Below, in pieces: positions 1 through 8,106 of a stretch of 64,000 bases of DNA. The translations under genes and the position numbers were made by a program. The notes beneath the pieces were generated by a model, which had not been told where the DNA came from, did not search any database, and was given only the letters and a program-made list of their open reading frames with translations. Every line of letters begins with the position of its first letter. Within the stretch, counting starts at the first letter, position 1. Origin of the DNA: Gordonia amarae NBRC 15530 (GTDB taxonomy: Bacteria > Actinomycetota > Actinomycetes > Mycobacteriales > Mycobacteriaceae); contig NZ_BAED01000061.1 of NCBI RefSeq assembly GCF_000241345.1, positions 1-64,000 of the forward strand, in the 5' to 3' direction.

Positions 1-551
1 AAGAAGAACGGGTCGTCGGGAAAGTACATCTGGGTGACCAGACGCTCGGTGTAGGCCCGCCCGAACAGCGAGAAGTGGATATGGGCCGGACGCCACGCAT
101 TGTGGTGGTTGCCCCACGGGTAGGCGCCGGGCTTGATGGTGGTGAACTCGTAGTTGCCCTGGGCGTCGGTCAAAGTCCTTGCAACACCGTTGAAGTGCGG
201 GTCCAGCGGGGCCGGCCACGAGTCGTTGCGATGCCGGTAACGGCCGGCGGCGTTGGCCTGCCACACCTCGATGAGAGTGTCGGGAACGGGTTTGTTGTTC
301 GAATCGCGCACCTGGCCATGCACGATGATCCGCTGCCCGATCGCCTCGCCGCCGTTGGCGATGGTCATGTCGGATTCCTCCGAGGTGACGTCGCCGTCGC
401 CGAACACCGGCCCGGTGATCTCACCGAGCCGTTCGGGGATGAGGATCAGGTCTTTGCTGGGACTGCGCAGCCGGGTGGTCTTGTAGTCCGGGAAGTACAG
501 CGGCGCATGGGTGGCGCTCGGCAGGTACAGGCGATCGGTCAGGTCGGACAT
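1..551 (-). CDS. pcaH: protocatechuate 3,4-dioxygenase beta subunit (3' end cut by window)
   Basis: Iron-dependent intradiol dioxygenase subunit that opens the ring of protocatechuate to beta-carboxymuconate in the beta-ketoadipate pathway. About 183 residues are visible, starting MSDLTDRLYLP; the C-terminus lies outside the window. The four iron ligands of the family can be placed at Tyr105, Tyr144, His157 and His159, with the same spacing (39, 13, 2) as in the Pseudomonas enzyme, inside the conserved stretch around WRPAHIHF. It lies 62 bases downstream of pobA on the same strand, so the product of PobA is the substrate of this enzyme. The alpha subunit (pcaG) would be expected just outside the window. 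Identity is secure. Confidence 0.95.
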   Translation of the reverse strand, partial: MSDLTDRLYLPSATHAPLYFPDYKTTRLRSPSKDLILIPERLGEITGPVFGDGDVTSEESDMTIANGGEAIGQRIIVHGQVRDSNNKPVPDTLIEVWQANAAGRYRHRNDSWPAPLDPHFNGVARTLTDAQGNYEFTTIKPGAYPWGNHHNAWRPAHIHFSLFGRAYTERLVTQMYFPDDPFF

Positions 552-613
552 CGCTACCTCTGTTCGTGGTGGGCTGAGACTGTGACGAGGGCTGAATCTC
601 GGGAGGGCGAAAA

Positions 614-1798
614 CTATTGGGGCCAGCCGGTGTACCCCTCGGCGAGGTAGGTCGAGCCGGCGGTGGACGAGACAATGGAGGTGAGTTCACCGATCTGGCG
701 GCGCACGTCGAAGTCGCTCGCCTCGGGCAGCCGGTGCAGCATGGTGGTCATCCAGTAGGAGAAGTGCTGCGCCTTCCACACCCGGCCCAGCGCGCGGGTC
801 ACGTAATCGTCGAGCGCGGCGGTATCCCCTTGGCGCAGATGGCGTTCGAGGCATTCGGCCAGCACCCGGACGTCGGCGAGGGCGAGGTTGAGACCCTTCG
901 CGCCGGTGGGCGGCACCGTGTGCGCGGCGTCGCCCGCGAGCACCATGTTCGCGTACCGCATCGGCTCCTGCACAAAGCTGCGGAAGGGCAGGACCGTCTT
1001 CGAGGTGATCGGCCCCTCCTTGAGGGCGTAACCGTTGGCATTGACGCGGCGCTGCAACTGTTCCCAGATCCGCTCGTCCGACCAGGCGTCGACGTCCTCG
1101 GTCGGATCACATTGAAAGTACATGCGCTGCAAGGTGTCCGTGCGCTGACTGATGAGCGCGAAGCCGTCGTCGGAGTGGCTGTAGATCAGTTCGGGCGCGC
1201 TCGGCGGCGCCTCGCACAGGATCCCGAACCACGCGAAAGGATACTCCCGGAAATATTGCCGGCGTTCGCTTTCCGGCACCTCCTTGCGGCAGATGCTGCG
1301 CGAGCCGTCGGTGCCCACGAGGATCTGCGCGCGCACCTCGCGGGCCACCCCGTCGGCGTCGGTGAACAGCATCGCCGGATGGTCGGTGGTCACGTCGGCC
1401 ACCGACACCTCGCTCACCCCGAACCGGACGTCGCCGCCGTCGCGGGCGCGGGCGTCGGCGAGGTCGATGAACACATCGGTCTGCGGGTAGAGCTGCACCG
1501 ACGCGCCGATCAGTTCGTTGAAGTCGATGCGATAGCCGCCACCGCCGAAGCCGAGTTCGATGCCGTGGTGTTCGTAGCCGTCGCGCAGCACCCGGTCCGA
1601 GACGCCGGTGTCGACGAGCAGCCGCACACTGTCACGTTCGAGGATGCCGGCGCGGTGCGTCTGCTCGATTTCGGCGCGGCTGCGGATATCAATGACGATC
1701 GAGTCGATCCCGCTGCGCTGCAACAGGTGCGACAGCATCAGTCCGGCCGGTCCGCCGCCGACGATGGCGACCTGGGTGTGTTCAACGGTCCGGCTCAC
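614..1798 (-). CDS. pobA: 4-hydroxybenzoate 3-monooxygenase
   Basis: FAD-dependent aromatic hydroxylase converting 4-hydroxybenzoate to protocatechuate with NAD(P)H and oxygen. The 394-residue protein is the usual length. The N-terminal FAD-binding GxGxxG (IVGGGPAGL, residues 12-20) and the second FAD motif (AGDAAHTVPPTGAKGLN, about residues 285-300) are clear. The start is GTG, chosen because an AGGAGGAG ribosome site lies just upstream. It is followed by pcaH on the same strand and is divergent from the reductase-P450 pair. Together they form a route from a para-substituted benzoate to ring cleavage. Confidence 0.95.
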   Translation of the reverse strand: MSRTVEHTQVAIVGGGPAGLMLSHLLQRSGIDSIVIDIRSRAEIEQTHRAGILERDSVRLLVDTGVSDRVLRDGYEHHGIELGFGGGGYRIDFNELIGASVQLYPQTDVFIDLADARARDGGDVRFGVSEVSVADVTTDHPAMLFTDADGVAREVRAQILVGTDGSRSICRKEVPESERRQYFREYPFAWFGILCEAPPSAPELIYSHSDDGFALISQRTDTLQRMYFQCDPTEDVDAWSDERIWEQLQRRVNANGYALKEGPITSKTVLPFRSFVQEPMRYANMVLAGDAAHTVPPTGAKGLNLALADVRVLAECLERHLRQGDTAALDDYVTRALGRVWKAQHFSYWMTTMLHRLPEASDFDVRRQIGELTSIVSSTAGSTYLAEGYTGWPQ

Positions 1799-1886
1799 GG
1801 ACTCCTCCTGGGTGTAGGGCTGCAGGCCGCGAGGTCTCGCGGAATGATTGTGACGCTAGAGGGCCTCCCGGACCCCGGAACACCAC

Positions 1887-1905
1887 ATTCTCACCTGATG
1901 AGAAT
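1887..1905. promoter_or_regulatory. inverted repeat between pobA and the reductase-P450 operon (candidate IclR operator)
   Basis: Perfect 7-base arms ATTCTCA and TGAGAAT separated by 5 bases, in the 147-base gap between two divergent catabolic transcripts. The IclR-family gene at 4144 ends the rightward operon and is the obvious candidate binder. Binding is inferred from position and symmetry only. Confidence 0.5.
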
Positions 1906-1945
1906 GCTGTAGTGGTTCAGGTCACATGACCGCTTTCCTGGTGAT

Positions 1946-2917
1946 ATGCCCGATAACAGCCCCCAGCCCGCCTCCGGTCTCCGCACTCTGCGGGTGACGG
2001 ACAAGACCACCGTCGCCGCCGGTGTCTGCGCCCTGACCCTGCAACTGCCCGACGGCGGTCGCCTGCCCGAATGGGCGCCCGGCGCCCACATCGACCTCAT
2101 CCTGCCCGGCGGGCTGACCCGCCAGTACTCCCTGTGCGGCGACCGCTGGGATGCGCACCGGTACAAGGTTGCCGTACTGCGCGAACCCGACGGCCGGGGC
2201 GGCTCGGCCTACGTCCACGACACCCTGGCCGTGGGCGACGAGGTGGTGATCGGCGGTCCCCGCAACAACTTCCACCTCGCCCCCGCCACCCGGTACCTGT
2301 TCATCGCCGGCGGCATCGGCATCACCCCGATCCTGCCGATGTTGCACGCCGCGTCGGCCGCCGGTGTCCCGTGGACCCTGCTGTACGGCGGGCGTACCCG
2401 CGAGACGATGGCCTTCGTCGACGGGCTGACCAGTGATCTCGGCGGCGAGGTGCGGATCTGGCCGAAGGACGAGTTCGGGCATCTCGACCTCGACGGCGCG
2501 GTCGCCGGGCAGCCCGCCGGCACCAAGGTGTACTGCTGCGGTCCGGCGCCGCTACTGGCCGCCGTCGAAACCGCCTGCGGCGACCTGCCGGACGGCCACC
2601 TGCGTATCGAACGTTTTGTGCCCAAGGACAATCCGCCGCCGGTGCGCTCGGAGCCCTTCGAGGTCGAGTTGCACCGCACCGGCACCGTGGTGACGGTCTC
2701 CCCCGAGGTGACCGTGCTCGACGCGCTGCGCGAGGCGGGCGTGCCGGTGCTGTCCTCGTGCGCCCAGGGCACCTGCGGCACCTGCGAAACCCCGGTCCTG
2801 GCCGGCATCCCCGACCACCGCGACTCCCTGCTCACCGACGCCGAACGGCGCGCCAACCGATCGATGTTCGTGTGCGTGTCCCGCAGTTGCGGTGACCGGC
2901 TCGTCCTCGACGCCTGA
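1946..2917 (+). CDS. phthalate-dioxygenase-reductase-type oxidoreductase (FMN, NAD, 2Fe-2S)
   Basis: Single-chain electron-transfer protein of 323 residues with an N-terminal flavin/NAD(P) reductase module (RQYSLCGD flavin motif; GGIGITPILPM nucleotide motif near residue 125) and a C-terminal plant-type 2Fe-2S domain. The cluster cysteines are seen as CAQGTCGTC and a later Cys near residue 315. It is followed 15 bases later by a P450 and most likely supplies that enzyme with electrons from NAD(P)H, replacing the usual separate ferredoxin and ferredoxin reductase. The family also serves Rieske O-demethylases (VanB), but no oxygenase subunit of that type is nearby. Confidence 0.88.
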   Translation: MPDNSPQPASGLRTLRVTDKTTVAAGVCALTLQLPDGGRLPEWAPGAHIDLILPGGLTRQYSLCGDRWDAHRYKVAVLREPDGRGGSAYVHDTLAVGDEVVIGGPRNNFHLAPATRYLFIAGGIGITPILPMLHAASAAGVPWTLLYGGRTRETMAFVDGLTSDLGGEVRIWPKDEFGHLDLDGAVAGQPAGTKVYCCGPAPLLAAVETACGDLPDGHLRIERFVPKDNPPPVRSEPFEVELHRTGTVVTVSPEVTVLDALREAGVPVLSSCAQGTCGTCETPVLAGIPDHRDSLLTDAERRANRSMFVCVSRSCGDRLVLDA

Positions 2918-2932
2918 CGAAAGGCCCCCACC

Positions 2933-4126
2933 ATGCTTGCCACCACCGAACTGCCCGCACTCGACGACGACCCGTTCTCCCACGAGATCCTCGAGGACCC
3001 CACCGACTTCCACCACCGGCTGCGCGAGGCCGGGCCGATCACCCGCCTGCCCCACTACGGCGTCTACGCCGCCGGCCGGCACGCGCAGGTGCACGCCGCC
3101 CTCACCGACTGGCAGAGCTTCGAATCGTCGGCGGGGGTGGGACTGAGCAACTTCCGCACCGAAACACCGTGGCGTCCACCGAGTCTGCTGCTGGAGACCG
3201 ACCCACCCGTGCACGACGCCCCGCGCCACGTCCTCGAACCGATCCTCACCCCGCGGGTGCTGCGGGCGATGCGCGCCGAATGGCTGCGCGCCGGTGAGGA
3301 ACTGGTCGAGCAGGTGATCTCCCGGGGCGAGGTGGACCTGGCCAAGGACATCGCCGCCGCGTACCCGCTGCGGGTGTTCCCCGACGCCGTCGGCATCCCC
3401 CGCGAAGGCCGGGAGAACCTGCTGCCCTACGGCGATCATCTGTTCAACGCGTTCGGCCCCAAGAACGACCTGGTCCGCAAGGGCGAACCGACCATCGCCG
3501 GCATCTCGGCGTGGGTGAACGAGCAGTGCGCCCGCGACAAACTGACCCCCGACGGGTTCGGCATGCAGATCTGGGAGGCCGCCGACCGTGGCGACATTCT
3601 GCCCGAGCAGGCGCCCACCATCGTGCGTTCGCTGCTGTCCGCGGGCGTGGACACCACCGTGCACGGGCTGGCGGCGGTCCTGTACTGCTTCGCCACCTAC
3701 CCCGACGCCTGGCAGGCGGTGCGCGAGAACCCGCACCTGATCCGCACCGCGTTCGACGAGGCGGTGCGCTACGAGTCGCCGGTGCAGACCTTCTTCCGCA
3801 CCGCCACCCGCGACGTCGAGCTCGGCGGCACCGTGATCGGTGAGGGCGAGAAGATCCTACTGTTCCTCGGCTCGGCCAATCGCGATCCGCGGCGCTGGGA
3901 CGACCCCGACGCCTTCGACCTGAGCCGCGACCCGTCCGGGCATGTCGGCTTCGGGATGGGCATCCATCAGTGCGTCGGGCAGCATGTGGCGCGGCTGGAG
4001 GCCGAGGCCATCCTGTCGGCGCTGGCGACGCGGATCTCCCGAATCGAACTCACCGGCCCGCCGGTGCGGCACCATAACAACACGCTCCGGGCGTGGGAGT
4101 CGATCCCGGCCCGGCTGCATGCCTGA
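2933..4126 (+). CDS. cytochrome P450, probable 4-alkoxybenzoate O-demethylase
   Basis: 397-residue soluble P450. The heme loop FGMGIHQCVGQ places the thiolate Cys at residue 347. The oxygen-activating I-helix motif AGVDTT is at residues 237-242, preceded by Arg-Ser as I recall for CYP199 enzymes that bind benzoate carboxylates. The ExxR motif is in FDEAVRYESP. The ribosome site GAAAGG lies upstream. It follows the reductase in one operon and is divergent from pobA, so the natural prediction is O-dealkylation of 4-methoxybenzoate to 4-hydroxybenzoate. A comparable P450 and PDR-type reductase pair for para-methoxybenzoate is known from Rhodococcus. The P450 call is certain; the substrate is inferred from neighbours. 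Confidence 0.9.
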   Translation: MLATTELPALDDDPFSHEILEDPTDFHHRLREAGPITRLPHYGVYAAGRHAQVHAALTDWQSFESSAGVGLSNFRTETPWRPPSLLLETDPPVHDAPRHVLEPILTPRVLRAMRAEWLRAGEELVEQVISRGEVDLAKDIAAAYPLRVFPDAVGIPREGRENLLPYGDHLFNAFGPKNDLVRKGEPTIAGISAWVNEQCARDKLTPDGFGMQIWEAADRGDILPEQAPTIVRSLLSAGVDTTVHGLAAVLYCFATYPDAWQAVRENPHLIRTAFDEAVRYESPVQTFFRTATRDVELGGTVIGEGEKILLFLGSANRDPRRWDDPDAFDLSRDPSGHVGFGMGIHQCVGQHVARLEAEAILSALATRISRIELTGPPVRHHNNTLRAWESIPARLHA

Positions 4127-4143
4127 AAGGTGAGAGCACCACG

Positions 4144-4902
4144 ATGACCGACGGCCCGACGCGCGAATCCGTGCTGACGCGCGCGGTGTCGATCCTCGAA
4201 TGCTTCGACTCCGACAGCCCGGTGCTGACCGTCTCCGAGATCTCCCGGCGCACCGGCCTGCATGTGGCCACCGCATCCCGGCTCATCGAGGAACTGGTGA
4301 CACACCGGCTGCTCGAACGCGATACCGAACGCCGGGTGCGGGTGAACGTGCATCTGTGGGAACTGGCCTCGCGCGCACTGCCCGCGCTCTCACTGCGGGA
4401 CACCGCGCTGCCAGTGATGCAGATGCTGCACCGCATCGTCGGGCACAACGTGCAGCTCGGCATCCGCGACGACGCCGACGTACTGGTCCTCGAACGGCTC
4501 ATCGCCCGCAACGCGGTGCAGAATGTCGCCCGTCTGGCCGGCCGGCTGCCGCTGGCGGCGTCGTCGGCCGGGCTGGTGCTGCTGGCCTACGGTCCGCCCG
4601 GTGTCGCCGAGACGGTGCTCGCCGGCCGGCTCGAACGGTTCACCCCGTACACCGTCACCGCCCCCGGGCAGTTGCGCCGCATCATCGCCGACACCCGCCT
4701 ACGCGGTTATGCGCTGTGCCGGGGCTTCTTCACCGAGGACGCCACCGGCATCGCTGTGCCACTGCGCGACGGGCGCGGCACCGTCATCGCCGCGTTGTCG
4801 ATCGTCGTCCCCAACGATGCGAACGCCCACAACCACCTGCCCGCGCTGCAGGCCGCCGCGCAGGCCATCTCCGAGACCCTCGCGCAACAGCGCGGCAGGT
4901 GA
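4144..4902 (+). CDS. IclR-family transcriptional regulator
   Basis: 252-residue regulator with an N-terminal winged helix-turn-helix (about residues 8-70, LTVSEISRRTGLHVATASRLIEELV) and a C-terminal effector-binding domain (about 80-250). IclR proteins commonly control aromatic catabolism (PcaR, PobR). The ATG at 4144 is chosen over an upstream in-frame start at 4093, which would overlap the P450, because a GGTGAG ribosome site precedes it. It is the last gene of the reductase-P450 operon and may act at the inverted repeat at 1887-1905. Confidence 0.9.
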   Translation: MTDGPTRESVLTRAVSILECFDSDSPVLTVSEISRRTGLHVATASRLIEELVTHRLLERDTERRVRVNVHLWELASRALPALSLRDTALPVMQMLHRIVGHNVQLGIRDDADVLVLERLIARNAVQNVARLAGRLPLAASSAGLVLLAYGPPGVAETVLAGRLERFTPYTVTAPGQLRRIIADTRLRGYALCRGFFTEDATGIAVPLRDGRGTVIAALSIVVPNDANAHNHLPALQAAAQAISETLAQQRGR

Positions 4903-5034
4903 GGAGGACACCGCGTTCACCTTGTTGACGATCGTGACCATTTTTCGGTAAACACCAACGCACCGGAGGAGCGGCGACTACCGTTCATCGGCGGCTGCTC
5001 TTGCCATAATGACGCATGCCTGGAGGGACTGAGG

Positions 5035-5913
5035 ATGAGTGGAGAATCGGGCGGCACCGGGGTGGGTCCCGCTGTGCTGTCGTTGGTGACCGGCCAGGTC
5101 AAGCGGTTCCTGCCGCGGCTGCGGGTGGGCAATCTCGACGACCGTGACCCCGACGCGATCCGGGAGATGCTGCCCGGAATGTGGCTGCTGATCACCGCCT
5201 GGTTCCGGCCCGATGTACGCGGGCTGCACCACATCCCGGCCAAGGGTCCGGCACTGATCGTCGGCAATCACACCGGTGGCATCCTGTCGCCGGAGGTACT
5301 GATCAGCCAGCTCGCCGTGACCTCCTACTTCGGGGCGCAGCGGCCGTTCTATCAGCTCGCGCACCGCATGGTGCTCAACTCGCCTCTCGCGCCGATGCTG
5401 CGTAAGTTCGGCACCGTCGAGGCCGACCCGGAGAACGGCCACACCGTCCTCGCCGACGGCGGGCTGCTGCAGGTGTTTCCGGGCGGCGACTACGAGGTAT
5501 ACCGGCCCACGTCGCAGTCGGCGCTTGTCGACTTCGACCGCCGCAAGGGTTTCCTGCGGCTGGCACTCAAACACGACGTGCCGATCGTGCCGCAGGTGAC
5601 CATCGGCGGTCAGGAAACGGCGCTGTTCCTGGCCCGCGGCGACAACATCGCCCGATTCCTCGGCCTCGACCGGACAATGCGGATCAAGGTACTGCCGATC
5701 GTGCTGTCGGCGCCGTTCGGGATCACCCTGCCGTTCGCGCCGTTCATCCCGCTGCCCGCCAAGATCACCATCTCGTATCTGCCGCCGATCGACCTGCGCG
5801 CCACCTACGGCGAGGACCCCGACCTGGACAAGGTGTACGACGATGTGGTCGGCCAGATGCAGGATGTGCTGACCGCTCTCCAAGCCGAACGAAAGCTGCC
5901 GGTTCTCGGATGA
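5035..5913 (+). CDS. lysophospholipid/glycerol acyltransferase (PlsC family)
   Basis: 292-residue acyltransferase. The catalytic block is seen as NHTGG with His79, the mycobacterial variant of the HX4D motif, followed by LSPEVLISQLA. A FPGGDYEVYRP motif matches the substrate-binding block of the family. It would transfer an acyl chain to a lysophospholipid or related glycerol-phosphate acceptor at the membrane. The start follows a strong GGAGGG site. Its last 4 bases overlap the next gene (ATGA), so the two are translationally coupled and probably act in the same lipid pathway. The exact acceptor is not determined. Confidence 0.88.
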   Translation: MSGESGGTGVGPAVLSLVTGQVKRFLPRLRVGNLDDRDPDAIREMLPGMWLLITAWFRPDVRGLHHIPAKGPALIVGNHTGGILSPEVLISQLAVTSYFGAQRPFYQLAHRMVLNSPLAPMLRKFGTVEADPENGHTVLADGGLLQVFPGGDYEVYRPTSQSALVDFDRRKGFLRLALKHDVPIVPQVTIGGQETALFLARGDNIARFLGLDRTMRIKVLPIVLSAPFGITLPFAPFIPLPAKITISYLPPIDLRATYGEDPDLDKVYDDVVGQMQDVLTALQAERKLPVLG

Positions 5914-7994
5914 AAATCGAACATCGCGAAGTCATCGCCGCCCCCATCGACGAGGTGTGGGCGCTGTGCGCCGACCCGGTGTCCCTGTCCCGGTTCACCG
6001 GCTCCCGGATGCAGGTGGTGGCCCAGGAACCGGGCCGCAAACCCGAACTCGACGCCCGCTACCGGGTGCTGATCCAGGTGGGTGGCGCCACGATCGGCGG
6101 CAGCGTCATCGTCACCGAGTACACCGAGCCGCGGGAGTTGGCGTGGGCCACCTATGGCGGTGTGTCGCACCGCTTCCGGCTGCGGCTGCGCGCCGTCGGC
6201 GGCGGCACCTCGCTCACCCTGCGGGTGTCCTACGATGCGCCGGGCCTGCTGGGTGCGGTCGCCGACCTGGCCGCCTACCCCAAGGTGTTCTCGGTCCTCA
6301 AGGACATGGTCGTCGCGATCAAGACCGAGGCCGAGGGTGAGATCGGCAGTGCGCCCGGCAAGTCGGTGCCGCGCCGCCTCACCGACGAGGTCGAGAATCT
6401 CACCACCCTCACCAAAGCCGGCATCATCGCGCCGATGCGCCCGGATCGCCTGGTGCGCATCGGGTTCGCCGCACGCAACTGGGGACTGACCCCGGCGTCG
6501 CTGCTGGCGATCGGCGAGGCCCGGCACCCCGACCGCATCGCGATCATCGACGAGGAGGGCGCACTCACCTACGCCGAGGCCGACAGGCAGAGCACATCGA
6601 TCGCCGCCGGTCTGCGCATGATCGGGGTCAGCGAGGGGGACGGCGTGGCCTTGCTCGCCCGCAACCACCGCGGTTTCGTGCTGGCGATGGCGGCGGTCGC
6701 CAAGGCCGGTGCCGATCTGTTGCTGCTCAACACCGGATTCTCCGGCAACCAGATCACCGAGGTGTGCCGTCGCGAACAGCCGTCGGCGATCATCTACGAC
6801 TCCGAGTTCGCCGACCTGGTGTCCGAGGCGGCCGCCAACCGCAGGGCTGTCCTCGCCGACGGCGCGAGCACCGATCTTGAGCCCGAACCGACGTCGCTGG
6901 CCGCCCTGGCCGCGGCCTACCCGAACAGTTCGCCGCCGACGCCGGGCCACACCAGCAAGATCACCATCCTCACCTCGGGTACCACGGGAACACCGAAAGG
7001 TGCGGCACGAGGTGCGATCTCGGGTGGCGGATCGATTCCGACGCTGGAGGCTCCCGCCGCCCTGCTCGACCGTATCCCGCTCAAGGCCGGTATGCAGATG
7101 GGACTGGCCGCCCCCGTATTCCACACCTGGGGGCTGTCGAACCTGCTGCTCGGACTGGGACTGGGCTGCACCCTGGTGTGCGTCCGGAAGTTCGATCCGG
7201 AGCAGTGGCTGGCCACCATCGACCAGCACAAGGTGCAGGCGCTGGCGGTGGTGCCGGTGATGCTGCAACGGATCCTCGAACTACCCGGAGACGTGCGCCA
7301 GCAGTACGACACGTCCTCGCTGACGGTGGTCACGGCGTCGGGATCGGCTCTGCCGGGCGATCTTTCGGATCGGTGGATGACTGCCTTCGGCGAGAACCTG
7401 TACAACCTGTACGGCTCCACCGAGGTCGCCAACGCCACCATCGCCACCCCCGAGGACATGCGCCGCGCCCCCGGCACTGCGGGCAAGCCGACCCGCGGCA
7501 CCACCATCAAGTTGCTGGACGACAACAACTCCGAGGTCCCACAGGGCGAGGTCGGCCGCATCTTCGTCGGCAATTCGCAACTGTTCGACGGCTATTCGGG
7601 CGGTGGTGACAAGCAGCGCCGCAACGGCCTGATGGCCACCGGCGACGTCGGCCGCTTCGACGCGGCGGGCAGGCTGTTCGTGGTGGGCCGCGACGACGAC
7701 ATGATCGTCTCCGGCGGCGAGAACGTCTTCCCCAAGGAGGTCGAGGACGCGATCTCCCGGCATCCGTCGGTCGCCGATGTCGCCGCGATCGGAGTAGACG
7801 ACGAGAAGTTCGGTCAACGGCTGCGGGCGTTCGTGGTGGTGCGCGAGGGCCAGAAGGTGACCGCCGACGAGCTGAAGTCGCTGGTCAAGTCCGAGCTCGC
7901 CGGCTACAAGGTGCCCCGCGACGTCGAGTTCGTCGACGAGTTGCCGCGCAACGCCACCGGAAAGGTCCTGCGCCGCGACCTCGCCGCCCGCTGA
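5910..7994 (+). CDS. SRPBCC domain fused to an AMP-forming acyl-CoA synthetase
   Basis: 694-residue two-part protein. Residues 1 to about 145 look like an SRPBCC/START-type hydrophobic ligand-binding fold (starts MKIEHREVIAAPIDEVWAL, typical of that family). Residues about 190-690 are a complete FadD-like adenylate-forming enzyme: TSGTTGTPKG from residue 355, YGSTEVAN, GDVGRFD, and the C-terminal PRNATGKVLRR lysine motif. It would activate a fatty or aromatic acid as an acyl-AMP and then acyl-CoA. The start overlaps the acyltransferase stop by 4 bases. The fused domain could deliver the hydrophobic substrate; this is inference. Confidence 0.88.
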   Translation: MKIEHREVIAAPIDEVWALCADPVSLSRFTGSRMQVVAQEPGRKPELDARYRVLIQVGGATIGGSVIVTEYTEPRELAWATYGGVSHRFRLRLRAVGGGTSLTLRVSYDAPGLLGAVADLAAYPKVFSVLKDMVVAIKTEAEGEIGSAPGKSVPRRLTDEVENLTTLTKAGIIAPMRPDRLVRIGFAARNWGLTPASLLAIGEARHPDRIAIIDEEGALTYAEADRQSTSIAAGLRMIGVSEGDGVALLARNHRGFVLAMAAVAKAGADLLLLNTGFSGNQITEVCRREQPSAIIYDSEFADLVSEAAANRRAVLADGASTDLEPEPTSLAALAAAYPNSSPPTPGHTSKITILTSGTTGTPKGAARGAISGGGSIPTLEAPAALLDRIPLKAGMQMGLAAPVFHTWGLSNLLLGLGLGCTLVCVRKFDPEQWLATIDQHKVQALAVVPVMLQRILELPGDVRQQYDTSSLTVVTASGSALPGDLSDRWMTAFGENLYNLYGSTEVANATIATPEDMRRAPGTAGKPTRGTTIKLLDDNNSEVPQGEVGRIFVGNSQLFDGYSGGGDKQRRNGLMATGDVGRFDAAGRLFVVGRDDDMIVSGGENVFPKEVEDAISRHPSVADVAAIGVDDEKFGQRLRAFVVVREGQKVTADELKSLVKSELAGYKVPRDVEFVDELPRNATGKVLRRDLAAR

Positions 7995-8019
7995 GGGTTG
8001 CTGCGCCCCCTGTGCCGGG

Positions 8020-8037
8020 GCACCTCAACCAGCGAAA
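8020..8037. repeat. truncated copy of the ~50-bp interspersed repeat
   Basis: The 18 bases GCACCTCAACCAGCGAAA match one end of the repeat found at 35774-35828, 43990-44110 and 51944-51995. Only this end is present. It lies just after the acyl-CoA synthetase stop. Confidence 0.5.
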
Positions 8038-8063
8038 TGGCGGACACAAGCGTACTCACAGCA

Positions 8064-8082
8064 ATAGGTAAGCCTGCGGTTA
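8064..8082. promoter_or_regulatory. weak DtxR/IdeR iron-box-like site upstream of apbE
   Basis: ATAGGTAAGCCTGCGGTTA matches about 12 of 19 positions of the actinobacterial iron-box consensus (TTAGGTTAGCCTAACCTAA), nearly all in the left half. It lies 25 bases before the ApbE start. Candidate only. Confidence 0.3.
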
Positions 8083-8106
8083 CCACTCGCCGGTAGTGTG
8101 CTGGCC

